A stretch of DNA of 64,000 nucleotides from CAYLPJ01 sp964385465 (GTDB lineage Bacteria > Planctomycetota > Phycisphaerae > SM23-33), in assembly GCA_964385465.1 (NCBI GenBank), contig CAYLPJ010000013.1, forward strand, positions 1 through 64,000. Direction: 5' to 3'. Numbering within the stretch: the stretch's first letter is position 1; each line of letters starts with the position of its first letter. Made by a program: the position numbers and the translations under genes. A model generated the notes under the pieces. It was not told where the DNA came from. It did not search any database and saw nothing but the letters and a program-made list of their open reading frames with translations. Below, piece after piece: positions 51,565 to 59,986 of this stretch.

Positions 51565-53463
51565 TCAGCCGCCGGACGCGGCGGCCTCGCCGGACGGACC
51601 GGATGTGTCCGCCGTTGCGGCGTGGTCTCGAAGGACCGCCAGGAAGGCCTCCCCGTGCTGGGCCAGCTTCTTCTCCCCCACGCCGGTGATGCCGTGCAGC
51701 CGCTCGCGGTCGGTGGGGACCACGCGGGCCATCTCGTGCAGCGTGCGGTCGGAGAAGACGATGTACGGGGGAACGCCAAGTTCCCGCGCCCGCTCCATCC
51801 GAAGTTCGCGAAGCCGCTGGAAGAGGGTCGCGTCGTAGTCGCCCACCGGTTCGGCGGCCGTGCCGGCCTCCCGTGAGCGGCGCCTGCCCGAGCCGGTCTT
51901 CTTCGGCTCGCGGCGTCGGATGACCTCGAAGCCCTCGCGCCCGAACAGCACGTCGTAGCCCTTCGGCGTCAGGTGCAGCGTGGGGAACCGCCCGTCGTCG
52001 CGGGCCAGGCAGCCCTGGGCCAGCAGGTCGTCGACGATCGCCCGCCAGTACTTCTTCGGCTTGCCCTTGCCCGCGCCGTAGGTCTTGATGCGGTCGTGGC
52101 CGAAGTCGCGGACCTTCTGCGTGTCCGCGCCGGTGACGACGTCCACGACCTGGCCCGCCCCGAACCGCTGACCGGTCCGGACGACGGCGGACATGAGGAT
52201 CTGCGCCTCGGTCGTGGCGTCCACTCGCTCGACCTCGCCGACGCACACGTCGCAGGCGCCGCAATCGGCCTCGGGATACTCCTCGCCGAAATAGGCCAGG
52301 AGCTGCCGCCGCCGGCAGACGTTTACCGACGCGTACTCCGCCATCTGCCAGAGCTTCTTCGAGGCGATCTCGCGCTCGGCGTCGTCTTCGACCTGATCGA
52401 TGAAATACCGCAGCCGCGACGCGTCGCCCCGGCCGAAGAACAGCCGGCAGTGGGCGGGCTCGCCGTCTCGCCCGGCGCGGCCGGTCTCCTGGTAGTAGCC
52501 CTCGATGTTCTTCGGCAGGTCCCCGTGGACCACGAACCGCACGTTGGACTTGTCGATCCCCATGCCGAACGCGATGGTCGCGACGATCACGTCGACCTCG
52601 TCGCGGTTGAACCGCTCCTGGTGGTCGTGGCGGACGTTGTCGCTGAGCCCGGCGTGGTAGGGCAGGGCTCGGACGCCCCGCTCGGCGAGGTACGCGGCCG
52701 TGCCCTCGACACTGTCGCGCGTCGTGCGGTAGACGATCCCTCCTTCGCCTTCGCGCTGCTGCACGAAAGCGAGGATCTGGCGGTTGACGTCGTCCTTCGG
52801 CGTGACCTGGTAGAACAGGTTCGGGCGGTTGAAGCTCGCGCGGACGACGTGCGGGCTGCGCAGGCCCAGGCGCTCGATGATGTCCGCCTGTACGCGTGCG
52901 GTGGCCGTGGCGGTGAAGGCGGCGACGGGCACGTCGCCGAAGCGCTCGACGATGCGGGACAGCGAGAGGTAGTCCGGTCGGAAGTCGTGGCCCCACTCCG
53001 AGACGCAGTGGGCCTCGTCGATGGCGAACAGGCAGGGCGGCGTGTCGGCGAGGCGGTCGAGGAAGCCGGCCATGGCGAATCGCTCGGGGGCAACGTAGAG
53101 CAGGTCCAGCTCGCCATGGTCAAAGCGGCGGAGGACGTCCCGCCTGGTCGGGCCATCGAGCGTGCTGTTGTAGAACTCCGCGGCCAGGCCGGTCGCGGAG
53201 GCGGCGTCGACCTGGTCCTTCATCAGGGAGATCAGCGGGCTGACCACCACGCACGTGCCCGAAAGCAGGTGGGCAGGGAGCTGGTAGCACAGCGACTTGC
53301 CCCCGCCGGTGGGCATGACCGCGAAGACGTCCCGGCCGGCGAGGATCGCCCGGACGATCTCCTCCTGGTTGGCCCGGAAGCCGTCGAACCCGAAGATCCG
53401 CCGCAGCGCCTCGCTGAGCGAGCCGTCCGGCCGGGGGGGCTGGCTCTCGGAGGCATCGGGCAT
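51565..53463 (-). CDS. recQ: ATP-dependent DNA helicase RecQ
   Basis: The 632-residue enzyme carries the full RecQ layout. A Q-motif region (FGFDGFRANQEEIV) leads to Walker A in MPTGGGKS and motif II as DEAHCVSEWGHDFRPDY. Motifs III-VI follow, including TATAT, YHAGL and QETGRAGRDG. The RQC zinc site is in VCRRRQLL..FGE and CGACDVC, followed by a winged helix and a C-terminal HRDC domain (about 535-610, RELRMERARELGVPPYIVFSD). It unwinds DNA 3'-5' during recombination and fork repair. ATG 53463 has aaggag 11 bases upstream; this box lies inside the last codons of the TPR gene, whose stop is only 5 bases away. RecQ is therefore the last gene of the minus-strand run and probably translationally linked to it. 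Confidence 0.95.
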   Translation of the reverse strand: MPDASESQPPRPDGSLSEALRRIFGFDGFRANQEEIVRAILAGRDVFAVMPTGGGKSLCYQLPAHLLSGTCVVVSPLISLMKDQVDAASATGLAAEFYNSTLDGPTRRDVLRRFDHGELDLLYVAPERFAMAGFLDRLADTPPCLFAIDEAHCVSEWGHDFRPDYLSLSRIVERFGDVPVAAFTATATARVQADIIERLGLRSPHVVRASFNRPNLFYQVTPKDDVNRQILAFVQQREGEGGIVYRTTRDSVEGTAAYLAERGVRALPYHAGLSDNVRHDHQERFNRDEVDVIVATIAFGMGIDKSNVRFVVHGDLPKNIEGYYQETGRAGRDGEPAHCRLFFGRGDASRLRYFIDQVEDDAEREIASKKLWQMAEYASVNVCRRRQLLAYFGEEYPEADCGACDVCVGEVERVDATTEAQILMSAVVRTGQRFGAGQVVDVVTGADTQKVRDFGHDRIKTYGAGKGKPKKYWRAIVDDLLAQGCLARDDGRFPTLHLTPKGYDVLFGREGFEVIRRREPKKTGSGRRRSREAGTAAEPVGDYDATLFQRLRELRMERARELGVPPYIVFSDRTLHEMARVVPTDRERLHGITGVGEKKLAQHGEAFLAVLRDHAATADTSGPSGEAAASGG

Positions 53464-53468
53464 GGCGG

Positions 53469-55649
53469 TCACTTCTCCTTTGGCTTGCCGGTTTCCTTCG
53501 CCGGGGCCTTCTTCCCGGACGCCTTCGACGGCTTCTTTGCGGGCGGCTTCTTCTCCGGAGGTTTCTTTGCGGCAGGCTTCTTCTTCGGCCTGGCCTTGGG
53601 CTTTGGCTTCTTCTTCGGCTCCTTCGGCTCGGGGAAGGGCTTGACCGAACCGGCGTGGATCTTCTGGACCGTCACCTTCCAGGGTTTGAGGTGGCGCGGC
53701 GTGGGTGTGGAGGGCTCGCGGAACTGCTTGTCGGCACTGGTGAGGTGATTTCGCAGCCGGTCGCTGTGCCGCCAGTTCTCCACGTCGTCGTCGATCGCGT
53801 CCAGCGCCCGCCAGAACGCCCGCACGCCGCCGAGGTGCCACTGGCCCCGGCGGGCCCCGGCCAGCCCGGCCCGGACCCACGCCTCGACATGATGGCCGCT
53901 GTTGGGGTGTCGCAGCAGATTGGCGACGTACCAGCCGATCGGCTCGGCGTCGGAGAAGTCGTTCAGGGCCGTCAGCACCCGCGTTCGCGCCGACAGGGCG
54001 GCCCGGCGGACGTTGTCGTGAGCCGCCTCGTCCGTCGCCCATCGCTTGAGCATCGCGCGGGCGTCCCGGAGGGCGCGGGCGTCGTCGCCGGTCGGCAGGG
54101 CGGCCCTGGCGGCCTTGTCGGCTTCGGCCTCGTGCTTCGAGAGCAGCTCGGCGAACGGGTCGGCCAGGTCGTCGTCGGTGTCCGGCTTGCCGTCGGGCCC
54201 CGCCGGGCCGAAGTTCAGGTAGTCGTAGAACCGCTGGAGGTTGTGGGGGTGGCCCTGGAGGGCGCGGGCGCCGATGTTGACGGCATCGCGGCCGAAGGAG
54301 ACGTACTCGTTGCTCCCGGCCTTGCCGAAGGCGTCCAGGAAGCTCCGCAACGCCGCGGCGGGCTGCCCGCTGAAGAGGTACATCTGCGCGTGCAGGCCGG
54401 CGTCCCGGGCGCTGTGCCCGTCGGCCTTGCGGGCCTTGGCGAAGGCCTTCTCCCGCGCCGGGTACTTCGGGCGGGGCAACTCGGCCAGCGGGTCGGTCAG
54501 GTCGTCCGCCGTCCCCGTATTGCCGTCCTCGCCGGCCGGGCCGTGCTTCTGGTAAAGGATAAGCCTGTTCGCCCGGGCGACGTTCTCATCCATCGCCTTG
54601 AGCATCTCGGCCAGGAACATGGTGGCCGACTGGATTTCGCGATAGTTGTCGGCGGCGTCGAGGCAGAGCCGCATCGCCAGCAGCGCTTCGCGATGCTTGC
54701 CTTCGTCCCGCAAGGCCTCGGCGATGCGATACTGGGCGTCGTACCAGTGATCGGCGAGCTCGGTGTGCTCGGCGAACGCCCCTTCGTAGGCCTCGCGGGC
54801 CTTGTCCGGCTTCTTCTGCTGGCGCCAGATGTCTCCCAGCAGGATCTGTGCCGACTGTCTCCGCCGGAGGTCCGAGCCCTCTTTCGTCAACGCCGCACAG
54901 AGCCGCAGCGCCTCGTCGTACCGCTCGAGTTGGCGGAGCGTGTCGACGCGCCTGCGGCGCATGTCGAACCGTTCGTAGTCCTGGAGCGTTTCCACGTACG
55001 GGGTCCGCAGGAGCCGGTCCACGTGCTTCAGGGCCGCCTCGTACTTACCCCGCGACCAGGCCACGTGGACCATTCCGCCCAAGACGTCCGCGGCCCGGTC
55101 GTGCGGCAGGGCCTCGGTCGCGAAGGCCTTGGCATACTGGTCGTACGCGCGGTCGTAGTCCCGCGCCTCCGCGAGATACGCCGCCAGCTTCACGCGGACC
55201 AGGGCCTCGGCCAGCTTGTGCCCGGAGACCTTCGGCAGCGAGGCCACGAGGTGCTCGATGGCCTTGTCGCGGCCGTCCTTCTTGGACTTGAGCACGCCGG
55301 CGGTGGCGACCGCGGCGCGGGCCAGGGCCTCCTTGTCGCCGGGCATGGCGTCGGTCATGCGCTTGCAGACGGCGAGGATCTTGTCGGTTTGCCTTTTGCG
55401 GGCATGGTAGTTGAGAAGGGCCCGGAACGCCTCGATCCGCTGTTCGCGCGTGGCCGACCTCTCGGCCAGGACCTCCTCCGCAAGGTCGCGGGCTTCGTCC
55501 CGCCCGTGGGGGGCGAGATCGGTCGCGCGGTCCAGCTTCAACTGAATGGGGTTCGGGTCGTCGGCGGGCTTCTCGTCGGCCCCGCCGGCCGGGGCGGCCG
55601 TGACGGCGGCCAGCACTGCCGCCGCGATGAGTCGCAGTCCGTGTCGCAT
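53469..55649 (-). CDS. Secreted TPR-repeat protein with Lys/Pro-rich tail
   Basis: The 726-residue protein begins with a signal peptide (LIAAAVLAAVTAAPAGGAD). Residues about 35-360 are helical repeats with TPR spacing, for example YDRAYDQYAKAFAT, YEAALKHVDRLL and PDKAREAYEGAFAEH. Two copies of a GPAG.DG...T.DDL.DP.AEL motif lie near residues 366 and 479. The last 60 or so residues are almost only Lys, Pro and Ala (KKPKPKARPKKK, AAKKPPEKKPP), like a histone-H1 tail. TPRs mediate protein binding; the tail could bind anionic polymers such as wall polysaccharide or nucleic acid. It stands between the BNR-like gene and recQ; in planctomycetes such TPR proteins often join VWA/DUF4159 operons. Confidence 0.8.
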   Translation of the reverse strand: MRHGLRLIAAAVLAAVTAAPAGGADEKPADDPNPIQLKLDRATDLAPHGRDEARDLAEEVLAERSATREQRIEAFRALLNYHARKRQTDKILAVCKRMTDAMPGDKEALARAAVATAGVLKSKKDGRDKAIEHLVASLPKVSGHKLAEALVRVKLAAYLAEARDYDRAYDQYAKAFATEALPHDRAADVLGGMVHVAWSRGKYEAALKHVDRLLRTPYVETLQDYERFDMRRRRVDTLRQLERYDEALRLCAALTKEGSDLRRRQSAQILLGDIWRQQKKPDKAREAYEGAFAEHTELADHWYDAQYRIAEALRDEGKHREALLAMRLCLDAADNYREIQSATMFLAEMLKAMDENVARANRLILYQKHGPAGEDGNTGTADDLTDPLAELPRPKYPAREKAFAKARKADGHSARDAGLHAQMYLFSGQPAAALRSFLDAFGKAGSNEYVSFGRDAVNIGARALQGHPHNLQRFYDYLNFGPAGPDGKPDTDDDLADPFAELLSKHEAEADKAARAALPTGDDARALRDARAMLKRWATDEAAHDNVRRAALSARTRVLTALNDFSDAEPIGWYVANLLRHPNSGHHVEAWVRAGLAGARRGQWHLGGVRAFWRALDAIDDDVENWRHSDRLRNHLTSADKQFREPSTPTPRHLKPWKVTVQKIHAGSVKPFPEPKEPKKKPKPKARPKKKPAAKKPPEKKPPAKKPSKASGKKAPAKETGKPKEK

Positions 55650-55782
55650 GGAGTCCTCAACTCGTTGGTCTGTTGCGTCTGTATCCCACGGGGCCCGTGC
55701 GGGCCTCGTCCGCCGTGGGCCCGGCATGGCTGCTGCCGGCCGTTGGCCACGGGCTCCCGGCCACTGCGGGCGCAGGCCGTCG

Positions 55783-57936
55783 CTACGGAAGTCGCCGGCG
55801 CTGCCCGTAGGGCAGGTCGGCGAGCTTGCGTTCCTCGGCGACGCTGTCGGCATCGACGTGAAAGACGATGCGGTCGATCCAGTATGTGGCCGGCTGGGGG
55901 CCCTTGCCGGCGAAGGTCACGCGGCCCATGCGTTCGGGCCGGAAGCCCTCGGTGCCCTTGAGCAGGCGTTCCATGGGGATGACGACGATGCGGTAGGTCT
56001 CGTCGATGCGTCCGCCGTCGACGAGGCCCTCGCCGACGACGGGAATCGGCGGCGTGACGGTCTCGTAGTCGTACTCCGGGGCGTCCTGCACCTGCACAAA
56101 CAGTTCCTGCCGCGGCGGCGCGCCCGAGCGGACCCAGAAGCTCATCGCGTGGTACCCGGCCACGTTTCGCGCCTGCCAGGGCCGGCCCAGCCGTGCGGCC
56201 CACGCCGCGGCGGGGGTGCGGATCTTGAGGCAGTCGTAGGAGGAGAAGCACTCCTCGTCGGGCGCGCCTCGGACGACCGTGGCGTTGCCGTCGATGACCT
56301 CGAAGGGCACGTTTTCGTCGCGATGCCAGTAGACCAGGCTGTCGGGCCGGTCGAAGATGCCGAGGACCGCCACGGCCCCCGCGGTCGTGCCGTCCTCGCC
56401 GACCGCGCGGATGGCCACGGCGTTGGCGCCGGGCTTGACGGGCTTGCGCGTGCGAGGGTTCTTCAGCCGGCGGGGATCCAGGCGGAACCGGGCGCCGTAG
56501 ACGCCGTCGTCGGCCTCGCCGTCGCCGTGGGCGCCGTCGTCGTGCATCGGCGTGTTGCCGTCGCCGTAGAAATCGCTCAGGTCCGCCAGCACCGCCCGGG
56601 CCGACGTGCGGCGGGCGATCACCCGCGCCGTCAGCGTCACATCCCCGCCGCGGTACGTCTCGTCCACGGCCGCCGCGCGGGCCAGGAGTTCCCGGGCGCC
56701 CGCCGCGGCCGTGGGATAGTCCCGGAACCGGAACAGCACGTCTTGGAAGTCGCTGACCGCCTGCTCGAATGCCGTCCGTTCGTAGGCGAACACCGGCGGG
56801 CGGGTTCCAGTCTGCACGATGTTCAGCGTGCCGGTGTGCACGTACCCCACCGACAGCCCGCCGTTGACCACCGCGAACAGCCGCTTGCCGTTGGCCGCCG
56901 CGGCGAGCCGGGCGCCCTCGCGGACGAACGGGCCGACCTTCAGCCCCCGCCCGAGCCGCCTCCAGGTCTGCATGCCGTCCGTCGAGACAAGCAGGCCGAG
57001 CTTCGTGGGCTGATAGGCGTAGACGGCCTCCTGCTCCGGCCCGACGCCCCAGGTGGCGGCGACGGCGGCGACGCGGTCGGCGTCGGGGGGGCCCACGCGC
57101 GTCATCCCGCCGTGGTGCACCCGCTGGAGGCCACGGTCGGCGGTGGCCAGGCAGACGTAGTGGTCGTCGGCGACGCTGACGGCGTCGTTGTACACCACGT
57201 CGGCGACGGACTCGGTCCAGTAGTCCGACAGGGCGCTGCACGTGTAGACGTTCTGCACGTTCGGGCGGGCCGCGGCCGCGGCGATGACGAGCTTCCGCGG
57301 CCCGTACACGCCGTGCGGCGGGGGGAAGACGTTCCAGGCGTGGTAGTCCCCCCCGACGATGCGCCAGCTCTCCCCGCCGTCATGGCTGACGGAGATTCCC
57401 CGGGCCTCCCGCCCGTGGCAGGCGTAGAGCGTCTTGAGCCTCGGGTCCCGAGGCCACAGGATCAGGCGGACGGTGTGGTCGCCGGCGAGGCCGTCGGCCT
57501 TGCGGGCCAAGGGGCGGAAGGACTTCCCTCCATCTTCGGTGACCCACAGCCCGCGTCCGGCGGTGGCCAGGTAGAACGTTCCCGGCAAGTCCGGGCGGAA
57601 GGCGATGTCGGTGACCGCTCCGACCTTCCCGGCCGAGGCGGCGGGAAGGGGGTGGAACGTGGCTCCCGCGTCGTCGCTGGCCAGCAGCCCTTCGGGGGTG
57701 GCAACCAGCACGCGGGCGGCGTCGATGGGATCGGGGAACACGCCGGTGACGTCCTCCAGCCGGCGGTTGGCCAGCCAGCTTACGTCCAGCGGGCGGTAGC
57801 GGGCGAAGGCGTCGGCGTCCCCGGCTGCGGCGGTACCGTGGCCGCCGTGCTGAGCGAGGGCCGCCGCGGTCAGCAGGGCCGGCAGCAGCAGCGGGAGGAC
57901 GCGGCGGGCGGCCGGGATGGTCCGTCCCCCGGTCAC
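55783..57936 (-). CDS. Exported BNR/sortilin-like repeat protein
   Basis: The 717-residue protein starts at GTG 57936, overlapping the stop of the upstream gene by four bases (GTGA), with agaggggg in front, so translation is probably coupled. A signal sequence (VLPLLLPALLTAAALA) is followed by a propeller-like region (about 50-370) with BNR/Asp-box motifs: SDDAGATF, TEDGGKSF, SHDGGESW and STDGMQTW. A middle part (about 400-490) holds a beta domain with DDGAHGDGEADDGVYGARF, typical of bacterial invasion-type surface domains. The C-terminal part (about 500-700) is a jelly-roll like those of carbohydrate-binding domains (AMSFWVRSG, YWIDRIVFHVD). No catalytic residues are evident. It probably acts outside the cytoplasmic membrane with its operon partners. 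Confidence 0.75.
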   Translation of the reverse strand: MTGGRTIPAARRVLPLLLPALLTAAALAQHGGHGTAAAGDADAFARYRPLDVSWLANRRLEDVTGVFPDPIDAARVLVATPEGLLASDDAGATFHPLPAASAGKVGAVTDIAFRPDLPGTFYLATAGRGLWVTEDGGKSFRPLARKADGLAGDHTVRLILWPRDPRLKTLYACHGREARGISVSHDGGESWRIVGGDYHAWNVFPPPHGVYGPRKLVIAAAAARPNVQNVYTCSALSDYWTESVADVVYNDAVSVADDHYVCLATADRGLQRVHHGGMTRVGPPDADRVAAVAATWGVGPEQEAVYAYQPTKLGLLVSTDGMQTWRRLGRGLKVGPFVREGARLAAAANGKRLFAVVNGGLSVGYVHTGTLNIVQTGTRPPVFAYERTAFEQAVSDFQDVLFRFRDYPTAAAGARELLARAAAVDETYRGGDVTLTARVIARRTSARAVLADLSDFYGDGNTPMHDDGAHGDGEADDGVYGARFRLDPRRLKNPRTRKPVKPGANAVAIRAVGEDGTTAGAVAVLGIFDRPDSLVYWHRDENVPFEVIDGNATVVRGAPDEECFSSYDCLKIRTPAAAWAARLGRPWQARNVAGYHAMSFWVRSGAPPRQELFVQVQDAPEYDYETVTPPIPVVGEGLVDGGRIDETYRIVVIPMERLLKGTEGFRPERMGRVTFAGKGPQPATYWIDRIVFHVDADSVAEERKLADLPYGQRRRLP

Positions 57937-59045
57937 TTGGCCCCCTCTGCCGGCAGCAGGGCGGGTCGGCCGAGGACGACGCGGCGGGCCAGGCAGCCGG
58001 GCTCGGCCTCCCCGGTGCCGGTCAGCGGCGCCCAGTCCTCGGTTTCCGACGCCAGGGCCGAGACGGGCTCCTCGGCCCCGCAGTCCTCGATGGCGGCGTG
58101 CTCGGTCAGCACGCGGGTGTGCGAGAGGACGATCTCGTCCTTCTGGCCGCGCATCTTCAGCCGGACGGTCTCATCCGGCTTGGACGCGTCGGACGCCCCG
58201 GCGAGCCGGCGGAAGCCCCGCTCGCCGGGCTTGGCGGCGCAGAGCTTGCGGAAGATCGCCACCGACTCCTTGCCGTCCACCCGCCAGAGGTTCTCGTCCA
58301 CCTTCTTCTGCCGGGCGACCCACTGGGCGGTGTTCCACGTTGCCCAGTGATAGGCCTCCAGCAGCGTGATCCTGCCGTCCTTCTTCCCGGCCTCGGGGGC
58401 GTCCTGCCCGTCGGCCCGGCCGCTCTCGAGCCCGCGAAGGAAGAACTCCGCAAACACCGGCGGATTGTCCTCGCCAGGCATATTGGCCGAGATGATCGCC
58501 CGCCGCTCGGCCGAGAGAACAGGGGTGAAGTCTCCGCCGGCGGCGCTGAGGTTGAGGACGACCTGGTTGGCGCAGGGGATCGCCTTGAGGGCCTCCTTGA
58601 GCGCCTCGGCGCCGAGGTCGGGCCCGGGCAGGATGAACGTGGGGTCCTCGATCCCCGAGCCGCCCAGCCCGAGCATCACCAGGATGAACTGGTCTTCGGG
58701 CCCGGCGTCGGCGGCGGTCTTCGCGATGGCGGCCAGGACGGACTTCCTCGTGGCCACGCCGTCGACGACCTTGCTCTTGAAGCCCTTGTCGCCGGTGAGG
58801 AGGGTAACGTTCTCCTCGGCCAGGCCCGCCTTGCCGGTCAGGTAGGCGTCGAACCGCGTCAGCCAGTCCCGCCAGTGACGGGCGTGGAGGTCCCATCCGG
58901 GCAGCCCGCCGACCAGGAGGGCGTGGCACGCGGGTCGGGCTTTGGCATTGTCGTCGGCCGCCGGCGCGGCAACCGGCGCGGCGCACGCGCCCGCAAGGAA
59001 GACGAAGAGGCAGAGGAGGCTGGACGTTCGGCGAGTGGTCATCAT
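57933..59045 (-). CDS. C13/caspase-like protein lacking the catalytic His and Cys
   Basis: The 370-residue protein has a hydrophobic signal (LLCLFVFLAGACAAP; Cys21 could be lipidated, but the lipobox is imperfect). Residues about 38-210 follow the clan CD fold of bacterial C13-like peptidases: HALLVGG, a long helix, ENVTLLTGD, TRKSVLAAI, then a hydrophobic strand, then NLPGPDL-like wording (ILPGPDL), a second core strand and FAEFFLRGLES. The active-site HG of relatives (VGHG) is LGLGG here with Leu127, and the catalytic SC..G block is NLSAAGG (165-171) with Ala. It is thus a predicted pseudo-protease. The C-terminal 100 residues form a separate small domain. ATG 59045 lies 14 bases after the DUF4159 gene. 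Confidence 0.72.
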   Translation of the reverse strand: MMTTRRTSSLLCLFVFLAGACAAPVAAPAADDNAKARPACHALLVGGLPGWDLHARHWRDWLTRFDAYLTGKAGLAEENVTLLTGDKGFKSKVVDGVATRKSVLAAIAKTAADAGPEDQFILVMLGLGGSGIEDPTFILPGPDLGAEALKEALKAIPCANQVVLNLSAAGGDFTPVLSAERRAIISANMPGEDNPPVFAEFFLRGLESGRADGQDAPEAGKKDGRITLLEAYHWATWNTAQWVARQKKVDENLWRVDGKESVAIFRKLCAAKPGERGFRRLAGASDASKPDETVRLKMRGQKDEIVLSHTRVLTEHAAIEDCGAEEPVSALASETEDWAPLTGTGEAEPGCLARRVVLGRPALLPAEGAK

Positions 59046-59059
59046 CGTTCCGCGGCCTT

Positions 59060-59908
59060 TCAGTGGCTCAAGAAGTAGATGATGACGTTGATCCCCATCT
59101 TGATGGCCTTGATGTTCTGTGGCATGGGGAAGAACCTGCACATCCATCCGCAGTGGAGGTCTCCGGGGTCCAGGTAGACCATGATGCGTCCGGTGCCGGG
59201 CTCGAAGAGCCCCCACGCACCGGGCTTTCCCTCGTGCATGCGGACGCCCTGCATGTGGGGCGAGCCCTGCTTGCCGAAGTCGTAGTAGACATGGAATATC
59301 TCGTGGTCCGGCGGGATGTGCCGCATCGGGTTCTCGGGGAACAGCCCGTCGATCAGCTTGCGGTAGCACCGGAAGAAGCGGTCTTCCTTGGTGTTGTACA
59401 CGCAGTCGTCGGCGAAGATCAGCCCGCCGCGCTCCAGGTACTCCCGCATGTTCTTCAGCTCCTGCTTCGGCAGGCGGAAGTAGCCCTCGGAGGTCATGAA
59501 CACGAAGGGGGAGCGGCACAGCTCGTCGAAGTCCGCCAGGCGAACGACCTTCGGCTCCATCGAGACGTTGATGTTCGTCAGCTCGCGGAGCTTCTTGCGG
59601 ATGATCACGTCTCCGGCCGGGCCGCAGTCCCAGATGTCCGGCGTGCCGTCGTACACCGAGAACTTCAGTCGCGGGAAGACGAACACGCCGGTCTCGACGG
59701 CCTTGTCGGCCAGGGCGTCCCGAGCGGCGCCCAGCAGGCCCATCGAGCCGAGCAGTCCCCCCGCGGCCGCCGCGGCCGAACGCTTCAGGAAGCCGCGCCG
59801 CGAGCACAGCTCGGCGATGCGCTCCCACCCTCCGGCGAGCTCTTCGGCGGCCCGGCCGGCTTCGAGGTCGTTGTCGCGATGTCGGATCGGTTGGTTTGTG
59901 CGCTTCAT
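59060..59908 (-). CDS. Tat-exported DUF4159 family protein
   Basis: The 282-residue protein has a twin-arginine signal displaced to about residues 36-68 (CSRRGFLKRSAAAAAGGLLG). The DUF4159 domain follows: VFVFPRLKFSVYDG, SPFVFMTSEG, MREYLERGGLIFADDC and DHEIFHVYYDF. The fold is glutamine-amidotransferase-like without catalytic residues. In planctomycetes and Bacteroidetes these proteins sit with MoxR ATPases and VWA proteins, as in this operon. ATG 59908 is preceded by gagagg. The 78 bases to the upstream VWA gene show no hairpin, so one transcript is likely. It acts outside the cytoplasmic membrane; its biochemical role is not known. Confidence 0.82.
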   Translation of the reverse strand: MKRTNQPIRHRDNDLEAGRAAEELAGGWERIAELCSRRGFLKRSAAAAAGGLLGSMGLLGAARDALADKAVETGVFVFPRLKFSVYDGTPDIWDCGPAGDVIIRKKLRELTNINVSMEPKVVRLADFDELCRSPFVFMTSEGYFRLPKQELKNMREYLERGGLIFADDCVYNTKEDRFFRCYRKLIDGLFPENPMRHIPPDHEIFHVYYDFGKQGSPHMQGVRMHEGKPGAWGLFEPGTGRIMVYLDPGDLHCGWMCRFFPMPQNIKAIKMGINVIIYFLSH

Positions 59909-59986
59909 GGGAACCTCTCGCGGGTTCGGTTTTGCGTATCCATCTTCAACACCGCGCCCCCGGAGGGCGCTCGCCGCCGGGCGCGG

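Noticed and set aside
55650..55782. Terminator between the BNR-like and TPR genes
   Set aside because: A short ggcccg/cgggcc hairpin exists, but there is no T run and the next genes stay on the same strand, so I did not call it.
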